Positions 1 through 8,844 of a stretch of 28,452 nt of DNA are shown piece by piece; position 1 is the first letter of the stretch, and every line of letters starts with the position of its first letter. The translations under genes and the position numbers were made by a program. The notes below the pieces were generated by a model. The model did not search any database. It saw only the letters and a program-made list of their open reading frames with translations, and had not been told where the DNA came from. The stretch comes from Bacteroidales bacterium UBA6229 (GTDB lineage: Bacteria; Bacteroidota; Bacteroidia; Bacteroidales; F082): positions 1-28,452 of the forward strand of contig DJWN01000073.1 of NCBI GenBank assembly GCA_002440975.1, given 5' to 3'.

Positions 1-58
1 TTACGTTTTTTTGTTTTGAGTGCCTAAGGCAATGTATCAAACCAAATTTACTTTAATA

Positions 59-96
59 AAAAAACGCTTGTAAAATATTGCTTACAAGCGTTTTTT
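59..96 (-). terminator. Intrinsic terminator of tRNA-Arg
   Basis: An inverted repeat, CGCTTGTA at 65-72 and TACAAGCG at 83-90, is flanked by A and T runs that extend the stem. It begins two bases beyond the tRNA 3' end on the minus strand. Read in that direction it ends in a T run, so it is the likely terminator of the tRNA. It is symmetrical and could also stop transcription arriving on the plus strand. Confidence 0.85.
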
Positions 97-97
97 G

Positions 98-169
98 TGA
101 CCCCATCGGGATTCGAACCCAAATCGTCAGAACCGGAATCTGAAATTCTATCCATTGAACTATGGGGCC
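98..169 (-). tRNA. tRNA-Arg, anticodon CCG
   Basis: The reverse complement folds into a full cloverleaf. The acceptor stem is GGCCCCA paired with TGGGGTC, with one G-U pair. The anticodon stem TCAGA/TCTGA encloses the loop TTCCGGT, giving anticodon CCG, which reads the arginine codon CGG. The T arm is TTGGG, TTCGAAT, CCCGA. The discriminator base is A and the 3' CCA is not encoded, so it must be added by the CCA-adding enzyme. A TAAATTTG -7 box lies 14 bases upstream and a strong hairpin follows directly. It appears to be a single-gene transcript. The alternative reading, that this stretch belongs to a 73-residue ORF on the plus strand at 97-318, is not credible because that frame crosses both the tRNA and a terminator. 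Confidence 0.97.
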
Positions 170-183
170 ATAGAACCAGCCTG

Positions 184-191
184 CAAATTTA
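184..191 (-). promoter_or_regulatory. Candidate -7 box for tRNA-Arg
   Basis: The minus strand reads TAAATTTG, an exact match to the Bacteroidota -7 consensus TAnnTTTG. It lies about 14 bases upstream of the mature tRNA 5' end, a fitting distance for a short leader. I find no clear TTG -33 element at the expected spacing. Confidence 0.55.
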
Positions 192-228
192 CATTTTTAT
201 CGCAATAGTTGAGTTCATTCCTGATTTT

Positions 229-258
229 AAAAAAATGCCGGATCATGTAATCCGGCAT
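229..258 (-). terminator. Intrinsic terminator after the T9SS two-gene unit
   Basis: ATGCCGGAT at 235-243 and ATCCGGCAT at 250-258 form a perfect 9-bp stem with a 6-base loop. On the minus strand it is followed by a run of seven T (complement of A229-235). It lies 21 bases beyond the stop codon of the gene ending at 279. Confidence 0.92.
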
Positions 259-278
259 AAGTTTTCAAAGATGTGCTG

Positions 279-3161
279 TTACTCAATAATCAGTTTTTCT
301 CTGAGGCTTTTGCCCTGAGTTTTCACCTGGATGATATAAACACCATTAGGTAAGTAGGAAAAGTCGTAGCTTTTATCTTTTTCAGCTAGTTCAGAAGCAA
401 ATAACTGTCTTCCTGAAATATCCATAATTTCAATGCGTTCTGCTTGCATGCCTTCAGACAGTTGTAATCTGAATTGCCCGTTCGTTGGATTAGGCAGGAT
501 TTGGATGCTATTGTTATCGGCTGAGTGATTCGCAACAGAAACCGTAGTACCCAATTCAACAGCTGTGATATACAATGGATTGCCGTAAAAGCTGTAGGTT
601 TCAAAAGCAACTCTGATATCTGATTGTCCCGCCCATTCATTCAGGTTAAGCGTGATGCAATCAGCACCCCAATCAACACCGCACCAATCCCAAACATTTA
701 TGGGCACAAAGCCTTCAGTCTGTGGATGCGTAGCAATATTACCACTTCCATTTTCAGCATCTGCAAAGATACGCGTCCAGTTATTGCCACAATCATCACT
801 TACATAGATAATCAGTGAGTCGGCATAGGCATCGTGTCTTTTGGCATAGGCATGTTTAAAAGCAAGATTAACCTGATCAAAACCACTGAGATTTAATGGT
901 GGCGTGATCAATCTGTCGCGCTCGCCTATGGCGTAGTAGTTTGTAAAATCTAATACAGCTGCTTTGTCAGTCTCGTTCAATCCACCAACCTGAGTGATTT
1001 CCCAGCTTATTTGATTGTCAGGATTCCAGATTTCCCAACCAGCTTCTTCAAAACTTATACTTTGAAAATACTCCTCAAAAGGCAATGTTTCTCCCCCAAC
1101 AGTGATCATTTCAAATTTCGTATCAGAAGCACTTCCATTAAGGTTTGTTGCCGTGAGCGATACGGAATAGCTCGCGGGAGCATCAAAAACAACAACCGGA
1201 TTTTGTGAAAAAGCATCGGTACCTTCAACAAAAGTAACAGTTTCAGGCGTGAAGCTCCATTCCCAGCTCCGTGGGAGATAAGTACTGTTATCATTAAAAG
1301 CTACGGCAGTTCCTGTACACACTAATTCTTCAGATGCAGTAAAATCAACATCAGGAAGCAGGCTGCTGCTGGTAGAGATATAGGCTGTTTTGGTGATGGT
1401 GTTTGATCCAAAATCGTTCGAAGCTGTCAGGCTCACAGCAAAAGTTCCGATCTCATTAAACTGTATCCCTTCTGGATTTTGATCTGCAGATGTGGCAGGT
1501 TGGCCAGCCTCAAAAGTCCAGCTCCAGTTTGCAGGAACACCAGCAGTAAGGTCTTTAAAATCAATAATTTCACCAACTGGGATAAGTGTATGTGATGCTT
1601 CAAAATCTGCTATCGGCTCGAATGCAACTCTCAGATAAGCCCATTGTGTAGCCCAGCGATCGCCACCTGAGGGAAGATCGGCATATTGTTGTAAAATCCA
1701 GAAATCATGTCCGTTTATCGGGTCTAACATGGTGGCCGAATAATCGCCCCAGCGATTGCGTCCTCCGCCAAATGTTTTGTAATAAGGTGCCAAGCCGTCC
1801 TTATACTGATAAGAATCTCTGAAAGTGTTGGGTGGGTCAGAATGATACCGAAACGAATAGGCAGCACTGGCATATTGATTTTCCGAAAAGCTACTGTAAC
1901 CTATTATTGCATCATTAAATTCGTTTACGGCAATTGTTGCAAAAGCATAGGACATCCCACCGTTGGGATCATCAATCCGACCCCACTGCAATATCTCGCC
2001 TTCGGGCGTAAGATTCCACCATTGAACCGCTGTTCGTTGTGGGTTATTGGCCGGTAAAAAAACATGATGCGTTGCCCATAACATACCGTTTTTCATAATC
2101 ACATTCTCCATGCGATGATCCACGGCATTGATGTCCTGTTCCGATCCCATTTGGGGCAAAAAATCACCGCTGCCACCCACCGAGCCCGCCCAGGGATTGG
2201 GAACTCCTATGGCACCCAGAAACGAAAACTCTGGTTCTGTAGTTTCTCCGCTTACTTTAAACATTCTGATATACCCATTTCCTCCCTGATCTCCATTAGC
2301 CGATGAGATGAGATACACATCTTCTTGTTCGGTGTCGTAGGTTATTGCCGGAACGAGCGTAAAGCCCTGATTGGTCGTAAAACGTGTGAAGTCAGGAGTT
2401 TCTTCACCGGCATACATGGCCATTTTGTCAAAAACATAAACGGTACTGTAAAATCCATCGCCAAACATATTGCCCGAAACAACGATCCATTTGCTGTTGA
2501 ATCCCATACTTGGGTAATCAAACCATACCTGATTAGCTGGATCGGCAATGTAGGAATAAAGATACCACTCTCCTGATGGATCGCTATTGGCCGAAACTCC
2601 CATATAAATACGGGATTCGCCGGGTGTGCTGCCCGAACAAGTAACAAAAATCCATCTGTCTTCTTCAAAATCGTACAGGATTTTTGGGTCAAAGGTGCTT
2701 CCGCCGGGCAACTCAGTCCAAAACATGCCTAATGAAACGGTTCCCAAATTATTACCAACTCTGTCCTGAATCCTAACCTGAGTGTTGAGGGTTACCATTA
2801 GATGATCGGGTCCGGGGGCTCCGTTCACATCCGGAGGAATGGAATTTCCGGAATCATCCAAGCCCAGAAAACTAGTGTCAGGTTGTGGTGAAACCTCGCG
2901 TAAAACCGGATTTTGCAACAGTTGATCGCCAACATGAATAATTTCATCCTGCTTGATTTCATAAAGCGGGAGTTCGCGATGAGGATTGGGTTTTTTGAAC
3001 ATATTGTATTCAATATCGCCAAATTTAGCAGCATTGTTTTTGATGGTTGCAAATGAGGTTTTAACATGTGCCTCTGCTTTGCTTTTCAGCACATCTGGCT
3101 GGGCATAAAGCGCGACACTAATCAGAAATAGTAAAGTTATAGTTAAGATACTTTTTTTCAT
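279..3161 (-). CDS. Secreted propeller-like protein with two PKD domains and a T9SS type A sorting tail
   Basis: This 960-residue exported protein is probably surface-attached or released; its function is unknown. Residues 1-20 are a clear signal peptide (basic MKKS, hydrophobic core, cleavage after LYA). Residues about 90-515 form a beta-rich region with repeated W/Y-containing strands, suggesting a propeller-type fold, but I cannot assign a family. Two PKD domains follow at about 515-600 and 602-690, each with a W-W-x-F core (NWSWTF, SWEWSF). A jelly-roll or MAM-like module occupies about 695-865, and the last 75 residues are a T9SS type A tail (ILPNPTNGQF, MDISGRQLF, LPNGVYIIQV). It starts 38 bases after the gene at 3200-6838, so the two are probably cotranscribed, and ends at a strong terminator. 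The C-terminal half is paralogous to that neighbour. There is no visible catalytic motif, so adhesion or glycan binding is only a guess. Confidence 0.9.
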   Translation of the reverse strand: MKKSILTITLLFLISVALYAQPDVLKSKAEAHVKTSFATIKNNAAKFGDIEYNMFKKPNPHRELPLYEIKQDEIIHVGDQLLQNPVLREVSPQPDTSFLGLDDSGNSIPPDVNGAPGPDHLMVTLNTQVRIQDRVGNNLGTVSLGMFWTELPGGSTFDPKILYDFEEDRWIFVTCSGSTPGESRIYMGVSANSDPSGEWYLYSYIADPANQVWFDYPSMGFNSKWIVVSGNMFGDGFYSTVYVFDKMAMYAGEETPDFTRFTTNQGFTLVPAITYDTEQEDVYLISSANGDQGGNGYIRMFKVSGETTEPEFSFLGAIGVPNPWAGSVGGSGDFLPQMGSEQDINAVDHRMENVIMKNGMLWATHHVFLPANNPQRTAVQWWNLTPEGEILQWGRIDDPNGGMSYAFATIAVNEFNDAIIGYSSFSENQYASAAYSFRYHSDPPNTFRDSYQYKDGLAPYYKTFGGGRNRWGDYSATMLDPINGHDFWILQQYADLPSGGDRWATQWAYLRVAFEPIADFEASHTLIPVGEIIDFKDLTAGVPANWSWTFEAGQPATSADQNPEGIQFNEIGTFAVSLTASNDFGSNTITKTAYISTSSSLLPDVDFTASEELVCTGTAVAFNDNSTYLPRSWEWSFTPETVTFVEGTDAFSQNPVVVFDAPASYSVSLTATNLNGSASDTKFEMITVGGETLPFEEYFQSISFEEAGWEIWNPDNQISWEITQVGGLNETDKAAVLDFTNYYAIGERDRLITPPLNLSGFDQVNLAFKHAYAKRHDAYADSLIIYVSDDCGNNWTRIFADAENGSGNIATHPQTEGFVPINVWDWCGVDWGADCITLNLNEWAGQSDIRVAFETYSFYGNPLYITAVELGTTVSVANHSADNNSIQILPNPTNGQFRLQLSEGMQAERIEIMDISGRQLFASELAEKDKSYDFSYLPNGVYIIQVKTQGKSLREKLIIE

Positions 3162-3199
3162 AGGCTATGTGTTGGAATGTAGGAAGTGAGTTTGCAAAC

Positions 3200-6100
3200 T
3201 TATCTAAATATTATGATTTTCTTGTGTTCTGTATGATTATCAGAAGTCAGGGTGATCAGATATGAACCTGATGGAATTTCTTGGATGTCAATAATATTAC
3301 TTGAATGAGAAATGCTTTTTTCCATTAATAGTTTTCCACTGAGGTCTGACAGGGATAGTTGCATTTTAGTGACATCAGATGGCAGACTGATCACAAAATA
3401 GTCATTTGCAGGATTGGGATACACCTTGAAGAGCTTGTTGTCCTGCTGTTGGGATAGTGCTGTAAAATTTGTGATTACCAGATTTTTAATGTATAAGTTG
3501 TTGCCGTAATTGTTATAGGTTTCGAGGCGTATCATCAGATTCGACTGTCCGGCCCAGGCAGTGAGATCGATCAGTGGGCAATCAGCACCATAGCCTTGTC
3601 CGCACCAGTCGTCACCCGAAGTCGGTTCAAAGAAAGTAGTAGTAGTTTCAGCAGTTTCAAAGCTGCCATTTCCATCAGGGCCATTGGCATAAACGCGTGA
3701 CCAGCTTTCGCCGCAATCGGAACTCAGGCTTATGATGAGTGAATCCTTTTGCATATAACGCATGGCATAGGCATAATCAAATTTCAGGTAAGCATTTTCA
3801 AAATCTCTAAGGTTGATTACAGGGCTTATCAGATAATCGCGTGCTCCCATGCTGGTGTAATTGAAGAAGTTCATCCAGATGGTGTGCGATTCGTCAATTT
3901 GTATTAGTTCCCAGCCTCTGCCTTCGTCAGGATTTACTCTTGTCCAGCCGGTTTCGTTGAAATCACTTGCATCAAAATCGGCCTCATAGGGTATGGCCAG
4001 GCCACCTGTCTGGATAAAGTCAGCAAAAGTTGCTTCGTTTGTTCCCGTGGCATTTGCTGTTATCAGGGTCACAGAGTAGTCGGCATCTTCATTAAACTGA
4101 ACCACTGGATTTTGAGAATTTTCGTCAGTGCCATCAACAAAAGTAACCGAGCTTGGTTGGAAAGACCATTGCCAGCTGTCAGGACAGTTTTCTGATTGAT
4201 CTGTAAAATGCACCACCATACCCGTACACCCTGAAGTTTGGTCAGCTTCGAAAGCGATTTCAGGGGCAGCAGCAGCCGTTACGGTGATATAATCAGTTTT
4301 TTGGTGTGTATCATTTCCCAAAGGATTTGTAACAGTAAGAGTGACCGAATATACACCTTCTTGATCGTAGCGGATTCCTTGCGGATGCTGATCTGTCGAA
4401 CTTGCTGGTGTTGCACCATCAAAGGCCCATTCCCATTCAAAAGGTGTTCCGGTTGTAAGATCAGTAAAGTTAATGGAGCAGCCAGCTGCCACATTTGTAG
4501 ACGTGGCTTCAAAGTCAGCAACAAGTGTGCCAATAAAAGGTGGAGTGCTCCACAATCCGCGGCCATAGGTAGCTGCCCTAAGCCGGTCATTGGAGATATT
4601 TTCAGGGTCGTAATAAAACTCAAGCTCTGTTACTTTGGCACTGGCCGGCATCCCATTTCCAAATTCAATCCATTCTCCCAGCCCGGCATCTTTGTAAAAC
4701 ACTCCTACATTTGTTCCAATATAGATGGCATCCTGTGCATTTTTATACAGAGCGATTGTATTAATCTGATTGCCACTTAAATTAGCTGTTATTTCTGTCC
4801 AGCTGGCTCCTCTGTCATCCGATCTATAAATACGTGTTTGTTGAGCGATATACACCACATTTTCGTCTAAATAACTTGTTTCCAAAGCCGTGATAGTATT
4901 TGGCAAAGGCAGATTGGCAGTTCGGCTGGTCCAGTTCACTTCGTTATCTTTGGCATTTTCGGTGTACCATAATTTATTACCACTCGCAACATACAATATG
5001 GAAGTGTTTGCCCGCGATTGAGCCATCACATTCATATCGCTATTGTTCATACTGCTAATTTTTTTCCATTGTACAGTACTGGTGCTTCCGGATTTGATAT
5101 TGGTGCTTCGCCAAATATTCTTATACCCCACAAACATGATGTTTCCATCTTCATGATCAATCAGGAATGGCGTAACCCAGCCGCCACTTTCGGTGATTCC
5201 ATTCACCCCTTCACCGGCAATCTGTCCCTGGTTGTTATGGTTGTATATTCGGTCGATAGAGCCATAATAAATAGTAGAATAGGCATAGCGGTCGTCGTTC
5301 GGATCGAAGGCACATTCCATACCATCGCCACCACCTACGTTTATCCAGTTATGGGTTCCACCTACATAGGTTGATGAGCCATTATCCTGATATCCGTTAA
5401 TAACAAAATCAGGATTTGTCTGACTAACACCCAGCTTGTAGGTCTGACTGATCACAAGTCCGTTTGTTATTTCTTCCCAGCTATTTCCCTGGTCATCGGT
5501 CCAATAAATTCCGCCATCATTACCAACAAATAGTTTCCCGTTCGCAGTGTTGTATTCGAGAATATGCAGATCGGCATGAACTGATTCCACACCGCAGCCG
5601 CCATACCAATGCGAGCTGATTGTCCAGGTTGAACCTCCATCCACTGATTTAAAACTGTTTACCCCACCAGCGATTATCACATTTTCATCATAGGGGTCAA
5701 CCGCAATATCCAGATCGTACCAGGCTTGTCCGCCACTTCCGCCATTGCAGTCCCAGCTCATGATATTTGGATAGTTTGATCGCATCACAAAGCTCTGGCC
5801 ACTGTCGTCGGAACGGTAAATACCTTTGAAGGAATCGGAATTTGTTTGCAGAAAATACACCACATCGGGGTTTGCATCCGATACTCCTATCACACCCCGG
5901 GCAGCCCCCGAAAGGCCGTTATTCACCTGCGAAAAGCTGCTGCCACCATCTTCGGAACGATAAAAACTACCTCCTGTGGCTGCATAAATGATTTGCGGGT
6001 CAGCAGGTTTAAAAACGATTTCTTTGAAGTTTCCGGATTGCACCTGATTCCAGTTTAAGCCTGAATCGTCCGAAACAAAAATGCCATTACTTGTAGCAGC

Positions 6101-6838
6101 AAATATTGTTTCCGGATAATCGGGATGCTGGATCATACGGCCTACAGTGGCATTGTCCATGCCGTTGTTGCTCACTTCCCAGGTAATGCCACCGTCTTCG
6201 CTGCGCCAAACGCCTAATCCCGGTGCATCACCTGCATCGCGGTCGCCGGTACCTATCAGGATTAAGTCAGGATTGGAATAATCCACGATGATTGCTGATA
6301 CTCCAAGTGTTGGCAGATGATCTGTCAGCACTTCCCAGTTGGCACCATGATCGGTGGTTTGCCATAGCCCGCCTGCCGGAGCTCCAATATAAAAGTGATT
6401 TTCGTCCGTTGGATGAAAAGCCAGCGCATTGATACGGCCAAGACCACGATAGCCATTGTATCCCGAGGGGACATCAAAGGGGCCTAGTGCCTCCCAATCG
6501 CCTCCTGTGGTCAGGTTTTTTCTGGTATTTCTAAATTGTTGCAGGGCTTTCAGATCTTGATCTGGTGCCGGCCTGCTGCCATCAGGGCTTACCATCTGGC
6601 GCATCATATATTCCCAGCGCTTGAAAGGTTTGAATCCACTGCCTTTGGTGATTTCGCGATTTTTCCAATAGGTGTTAAATGCCCTTACAGTGGCATTAAA
6701 ATTGGCGTTTTGGTCCTGCATCATCTCTACCCAATAAGGATAATCGGCAGTGTCGGCCTGGTTTTGTGCCTGTGAATTTATCTGGGCAAATGCAACTATG
6801 CAAAACATTGCAATTGCTGACAAAAAGAAACTTCTCAT
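3200..6838 (-). CDS. Secreted VPS10/BNR-repeat beta-propeller protein with two PKD domains and a T9SS tail
   Basis: This protein has 1212 residues from the ATG at 6838. The frame stays open to 6892, but the inner ATG gives a proper signal peptide (MRSFFLSAIAMFC, then Ala/Gln-rich cleavage region). A -7-like box, TATTTTCG, also falls inside the extension. Residues about 90-760 carry at least eight Asp-box/BNR-type repeats of the form S-D-D-x-G-x-x-W/F (TTDHGANWEV, SEDGGITWEV, SVDGGSTWTI, TDDQGNSWEE, SDDRGASWTE). This is the pattern of sialidase, xyloglucanase and sortilin-like propellers. PKD domains follow at about 768-853 and 860-945, a jelly-roll module at about 955-1120 and a T9SS type A tail at about 1140-1212. 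It is the first gene of a two-gene unit. Asp boxes are structural, so hydrolase activity cannot be inferred; a binding or adhesion role is equally possible. Confidence 0.9.
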   Translation of the reverse strand: MRSFFLSAIAMFCIVAFAQINSQAQNQADTADYPYWVEMMQDQNANFNATVRAFNTYWKNREITKGSGFKPFKRWEYMMRQMVSPDGSRPAPDQDLKALQQFRNTRKNLTTGGDWEALGPFDVPSGYNGYRGLGRINALAFHPTDENHFYIGAPAGGLWQTTDHGANWEVLTDHLPTLGVSAIIVDYSNPDLILIGTGDRDAGDAPGLGVWRSEDGGITWEVSNNGMDNATVGRMIQHPDYPETIFAATSNGIFVSDDSGLNWNQVQSGNFKEIVFKPADPQIIYAATGGSFYRSEDGGSSFSQVNNGLSGAARGVIGVSDANPDVVYFLQTNSDSFKGIYRSDDSGQSFVMRSNYPNIMSWDCNGGSGGQAWYDLDIAVDPYDENVIIAGGVNSFKSVDGGSTWTISSHWYGGCGVESVHADLHILEYNTANGKLFVGNDGGIYWTDDQGNSWEEITNGLVISQTYKLGVSQTNPDFVINGYQDNGSSTYVGGTHNWINVGGGDGMECAFDPNDDRYAYSTIYYGSIDRIYNHNNQGQIAGEGVNGITESGGWVTPFLIDHEDGNIMFVGYKNIWRSTNIKSGSTSTVQWKKISSMNNSDMNVMAQSRANTSILYVASGNKLWYTENAKDNEVNWTSRTANLPLPNTITALETSYLDENVVYIAQQTRIYRSDDRGASWTEITANLSGNQINTIALYKNAQDAIYIGTNVGVFYKDAGLGEWIEFGNGMPASAKVTELEFYYDPENISNDRLRAATYGRGLWSTPPFIGTLVADFEATSTNVAAGCSINFTDLTTGTPFEWEWAFDGATPASSTDQHPQGIRYDQEGVYSVTLTVTNPLGNDTHQKTDYITVTAAAAPEIAFEADQTSGCTGMVVHFTDQSENCPDSWQWSFQPSSVTFVDGTDENSQNPVVQFNEDADYSVTLITANATGTNEATFADFIQTGGLAIPYEADFDASDFNETGWTRVNPDEGRGWELIQIDESHTIWMNFFNYTSMGARDYLISPVINLRDFENAYLKFDYAYAMRYMQKDSLIISLSSDCGESWSRVYANGPDGNGSFETAETTTTFFEPTSGDDWCGQGYGADCPLIDLTAWAGQSNLMIRLETYNNYGNNLYIKNLVITNFTALSQQQDNKLFKVYPNPANDYFVISLPSDVTKMQLSLSDLSGKLLMEKSISHSSNIIDIQEIPSGSYLITLTSDNHTEHKKIIIFR

Positions 6839-6983
6839 GAAATTTTTTTTAAGCGGTTTGAAAAATGTAGAAATACAGGCACGAAAATACACTTTACAGA
6901 AAAATTAACATTAATAAATTGTAAGAAAACTTATTAAATGGCATATTTTTCTATTAAAACCCAAGCTTTGTTAAGGTTTACCG

Positions 6984-6991
6984 CAAATTTA
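6984..6991 (-). promoter_or_regulatory. Candidate -7 box for the T9SS two-gene unit
   Basis: The minus strand reads TAAATTTG, matching TAnnTTTG exactly, 145 bases upstream of the ATG at 6838. A weaker match, TATTTTCG, lies much nearer the start at about 6880. Either could drive the unit. No convincing -33 TTG is visible for the distal box. Confidence 0.35.
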
Positions 6992-7027
6992 ATTCATAAA
7001 TTGTGAAGTAGATTAGCCGAACTTCAA

Positions 7028-8611
7028 TTAAAATTCTGAAGTGAAGTGGAATTTAATATCCGGATATTTTTCCATTGAGGTTTGCAAAGCATAAGGTGAG
7101 TCAGCCAAAAAGACATCACGTCCTTCCTTGTCAAAAGCCAGAAACGAGGCTTTACGGGCCTTAAAATCGTTGAGCATGGCCTTGTTTTCACTGGTTATCC
7201 AGGCTGTTTTGTAGAGTGTGATAGGTTCATACCTGCAGGAGGCTCCATATTCGTGAAGTAATCTGTATTGTATCACTTCAAACTGCAGTGCACCAACCGT
7301 TCCAATGATTTTGCGTCCGGTTGCTTTGCCGGTGAAAAGTTGGGCCACACCCTCGTCCATCAGCTGATCAAGTCCTTTGGCCAGCTGTTTCGATTTCATA
7401 GGATCAGCATTTTCGACATAACGGAAAAGCTCGGGCGAAAAACTTGGAATGCCTTTGTAATGTAACAGCTCTCCTTCGGTTAAGGTGTCGCCGATTTTAA
7501 AGTTTCCGCTATCGTACAACCCAACAATATCACCCGGAAAGGCTTCATCTACAATGGATTTCTTTTGTGCCATGAAGGCTGTTGGATTAGAGAATTTCAG
7601 GCTTCGGCCAAGCCTTACATGATGATAGAGCTTGTTGCGCTCAAAACGCCCCGAAACAATCCGAACAAAAGCAATCCTGTCTCTGTGGTTAGGATCCATA
7701 TTGGCGTGAATCTTAAACACAAAACCTGAAAAATATTCTTCCTCGGGGATAACTTTTCTTTCTTCGGCTTGGCGGCCCGTTGGGGTAGGGGCGATGCGTA
7801 TAAAACAATCCAACAGTTCTTTAACACCAAAATTGTTGAGTGCACTGCCAAAAAATACCGGACAAATCGTTCCATCAAGGTATTGTTGGCGGTCAAACTC
7901 TGGATAAACACCTTTAATAAGATCAAGCTCTTCGCGCAGCATTTTAGCATCATCATCCAGGTATTCATCCAATTCAGGATCATCCAGATCGCTGATCGAG
8001 ATGCCTTCTTCAATGCGTTGTTTGCCCGGCTCGAAAAGATAGAGGCTTTCGTCAAAAATATTGTAAACACCTTTAAAATCTGGCCCCATATTGATCGGCC
8101 AGCTTAATGGTGTTACTTTAAGATCAAGTTTTTGCTCAACTTCATCCAGTAATTCAAAACCATCTTTCCCGGGCCTGTCGAGTTTGTTGATAAAAATAAT
8201 GATAGGGGTTTTGCGCATCCGGCAAACCTTGACAAGCTTTTCTGTTTGAGGCTCAACACCTTTGGCTACATCAATCACAACAATCACGCTATCCACAGCG
8301 GTTAAGGTTCTGAAGGTGTCTTCGGCAAAATCCTGGTGGCCAGGAGTGTCAAGAATGTTGATGTTGACATTGTTGTATTCAAATCCCATTACAGAAGTAG
8401 CCACAGAAATACCACGCTGACGCTCAATTTCCATCCAGTCGGAGGTAGCAGTTTTTTTGATTTTGTTTGATTTTACGGCTCCGGCCACCTGAATCGCCCC
8501 TCCGTAAAGTAAAAGTTTTTCTGTTAAAGTAGTTTTACCGGCATCGGGATGGCTGATAATAGCAAAAGTTCTTCTTCGATTGATTTCTTTGGAGAGTTTT
8601 TGATTACTCAT
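7028..8611 (-). CDS. prfC: Peptide chain release factor 3 (RF3)
   Basis: RF3 is a translational GTPase that removes RF1/RF2 from the ribosome after peptide release. It is 527 residues, the usual length (E. coli 529). All G motifs are present: G1 HPDAGKTT at 21-28, a switch I segment QRGISV at 65-70, G3 DTPGHQDF at 88-95 and G4 NKLD at 142-145. The DWMEIERQRGISV context is diagnostic of RF3 as against EF-G. Domain II and the C-terminal RF3 domain follow, with the motifs GALQFEV and RY/YE-rich ends typical of the family. It is transcribed alone: the next minus-strand gene starts 190 bases downstream and the upstream neighbour is divergent. A TACTTTTG -7 box lies 72 bases upstream. There are no anomalies. 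Confidence 0.97.
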   Translation of the reverse strand: MSNQKLSKEINRRRTFAIISHPDAGKTTLTEKLLLYGGAIQVAGAVKSNKIKKTATSDWMEIERQRGISVATSVMGFEYNNVNINILDTPGHQDFAEDTFRTLTAVDSVIVVIDVAKGVEPQTEKLVKVCRMRKTPIIIFINKLDRPGKDGFELLDEVEQKLDLKVTPLSWPINMGPDFKGVYNIFDESLYLFEPGKQRIEEGISISDLDDPELDEYLDDDAKMLREELDLIKGVYPEFDRQQYLDGTICPVFFGSALNNFGVKELLDCFIRIAPTPTGRQAEERKVIPEEEYFSGFVFKIHANMDPNHRDRIAFVRIVSGRFERNKLYHHVRLGRSLKFSNPTAFMAQKKSIVDEAFPGDIVGLYDSGNFKIGDTLTEGELLHYKGIPSFSPELFRYVENADPMKSKQLAKGLDQLMDEGVAQLFTGKATGRKIIGTVGALQFEVIQYRLLHEYGASCRYEPITLYKTAWITSENKAMLNDFKARKASFLAFDKEGRDVFLADSPYALQTSMEKYPDIKFHFTSEF

Positions 8612-8683
8612 GAAATGATGATGATATAAAACGTTATATTACTGATCATTACAATACAGAACAAGCGGCCTGTTTTGAGTTTG

Positions 8684-8691
8684 CAAAAGTA
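8684..8691 (-). promoter_or_regulatory. Candidate -7 box for prfC
   Basis: The minus strand reads TACTTTTG, an exact TAnnTTTG match, in the 233-base divergent spacer between prfC and the efflux operon. It would give a leader of roughly 65 bases. No TTG is seen at the ideal -33 spacing. Confidence 0.5.
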
Positions 8692-8795
8692 AAAGATTTT
8701 CTGAGGGAGAAGTGTTTGTTGGTTTAATTTACCTGGAACTTAAATTCAATCGTCAAATATTTTTTGTTAAATTTTATTATTGTGATCATTCTTCT

Positions 8796-8803
8796 TATTT
8801 TCG
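8796..8803 (+). promoter_or_regulatory. Possible -7 box for the RND efflux operon
   Basis: TATTTTCG differs from TAnnTTTG at one base and lies 42 bases upstream of the ATG at 8845. A TTG occurs at 8780-8782, but the 13-base spacing is shorter than usual. No repressor-operator-like inverted repeat is evident here, and no regulator gene adjoins the operon. Confidence 0.3.
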
Positions 8804-8844
8804 GCAGCAAAAACTGCAAGTTTCGTAAGTTAAACCAAACGATT

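Noticed and set aside
97..318. 73-residue plus-strand open frame at the left end
   Set aside because: It runs through the tRNA-Arg, a terminator and the end of the T9SS gene on the other strand; no gene-like features.
3189..3200. Perfect 12-bp palindrome AGTTTGCAAACT in the gap between the two T9SS genes
   Set aside because: It is a single occurrence with no flanking repeat, no T run and no known binding protein. Chance is a sufficient explanation.
4238..4780. 180-residue plus-strand open frame inside the BNR-propeller gene
   Set aside because: It is antisense to a gene with clear PKD and Asp-box domains. Its composition is scattered, with many Cys and Ile, and no domain is seen.
3900..6500. 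Repeated Asp-box units considered as DNA repeats or a CRISPR-like array
   Set aside because: The repeats are at protein level and diverged at DNA level; they are blades of a beta-propeller.
6839..6892. N-terminal extension of the BNR-propeller protein
   Set aside because: The extra 18 residues spoil the signal peptide and contain a -7-like promoter box.
8764..8844. N-terminal extension of the efflux adaptor
   Set aside because: It would add a second hydrophobic segment and bury the lipobox; the ATG at 8845 gives a normal lipoprotein signal.
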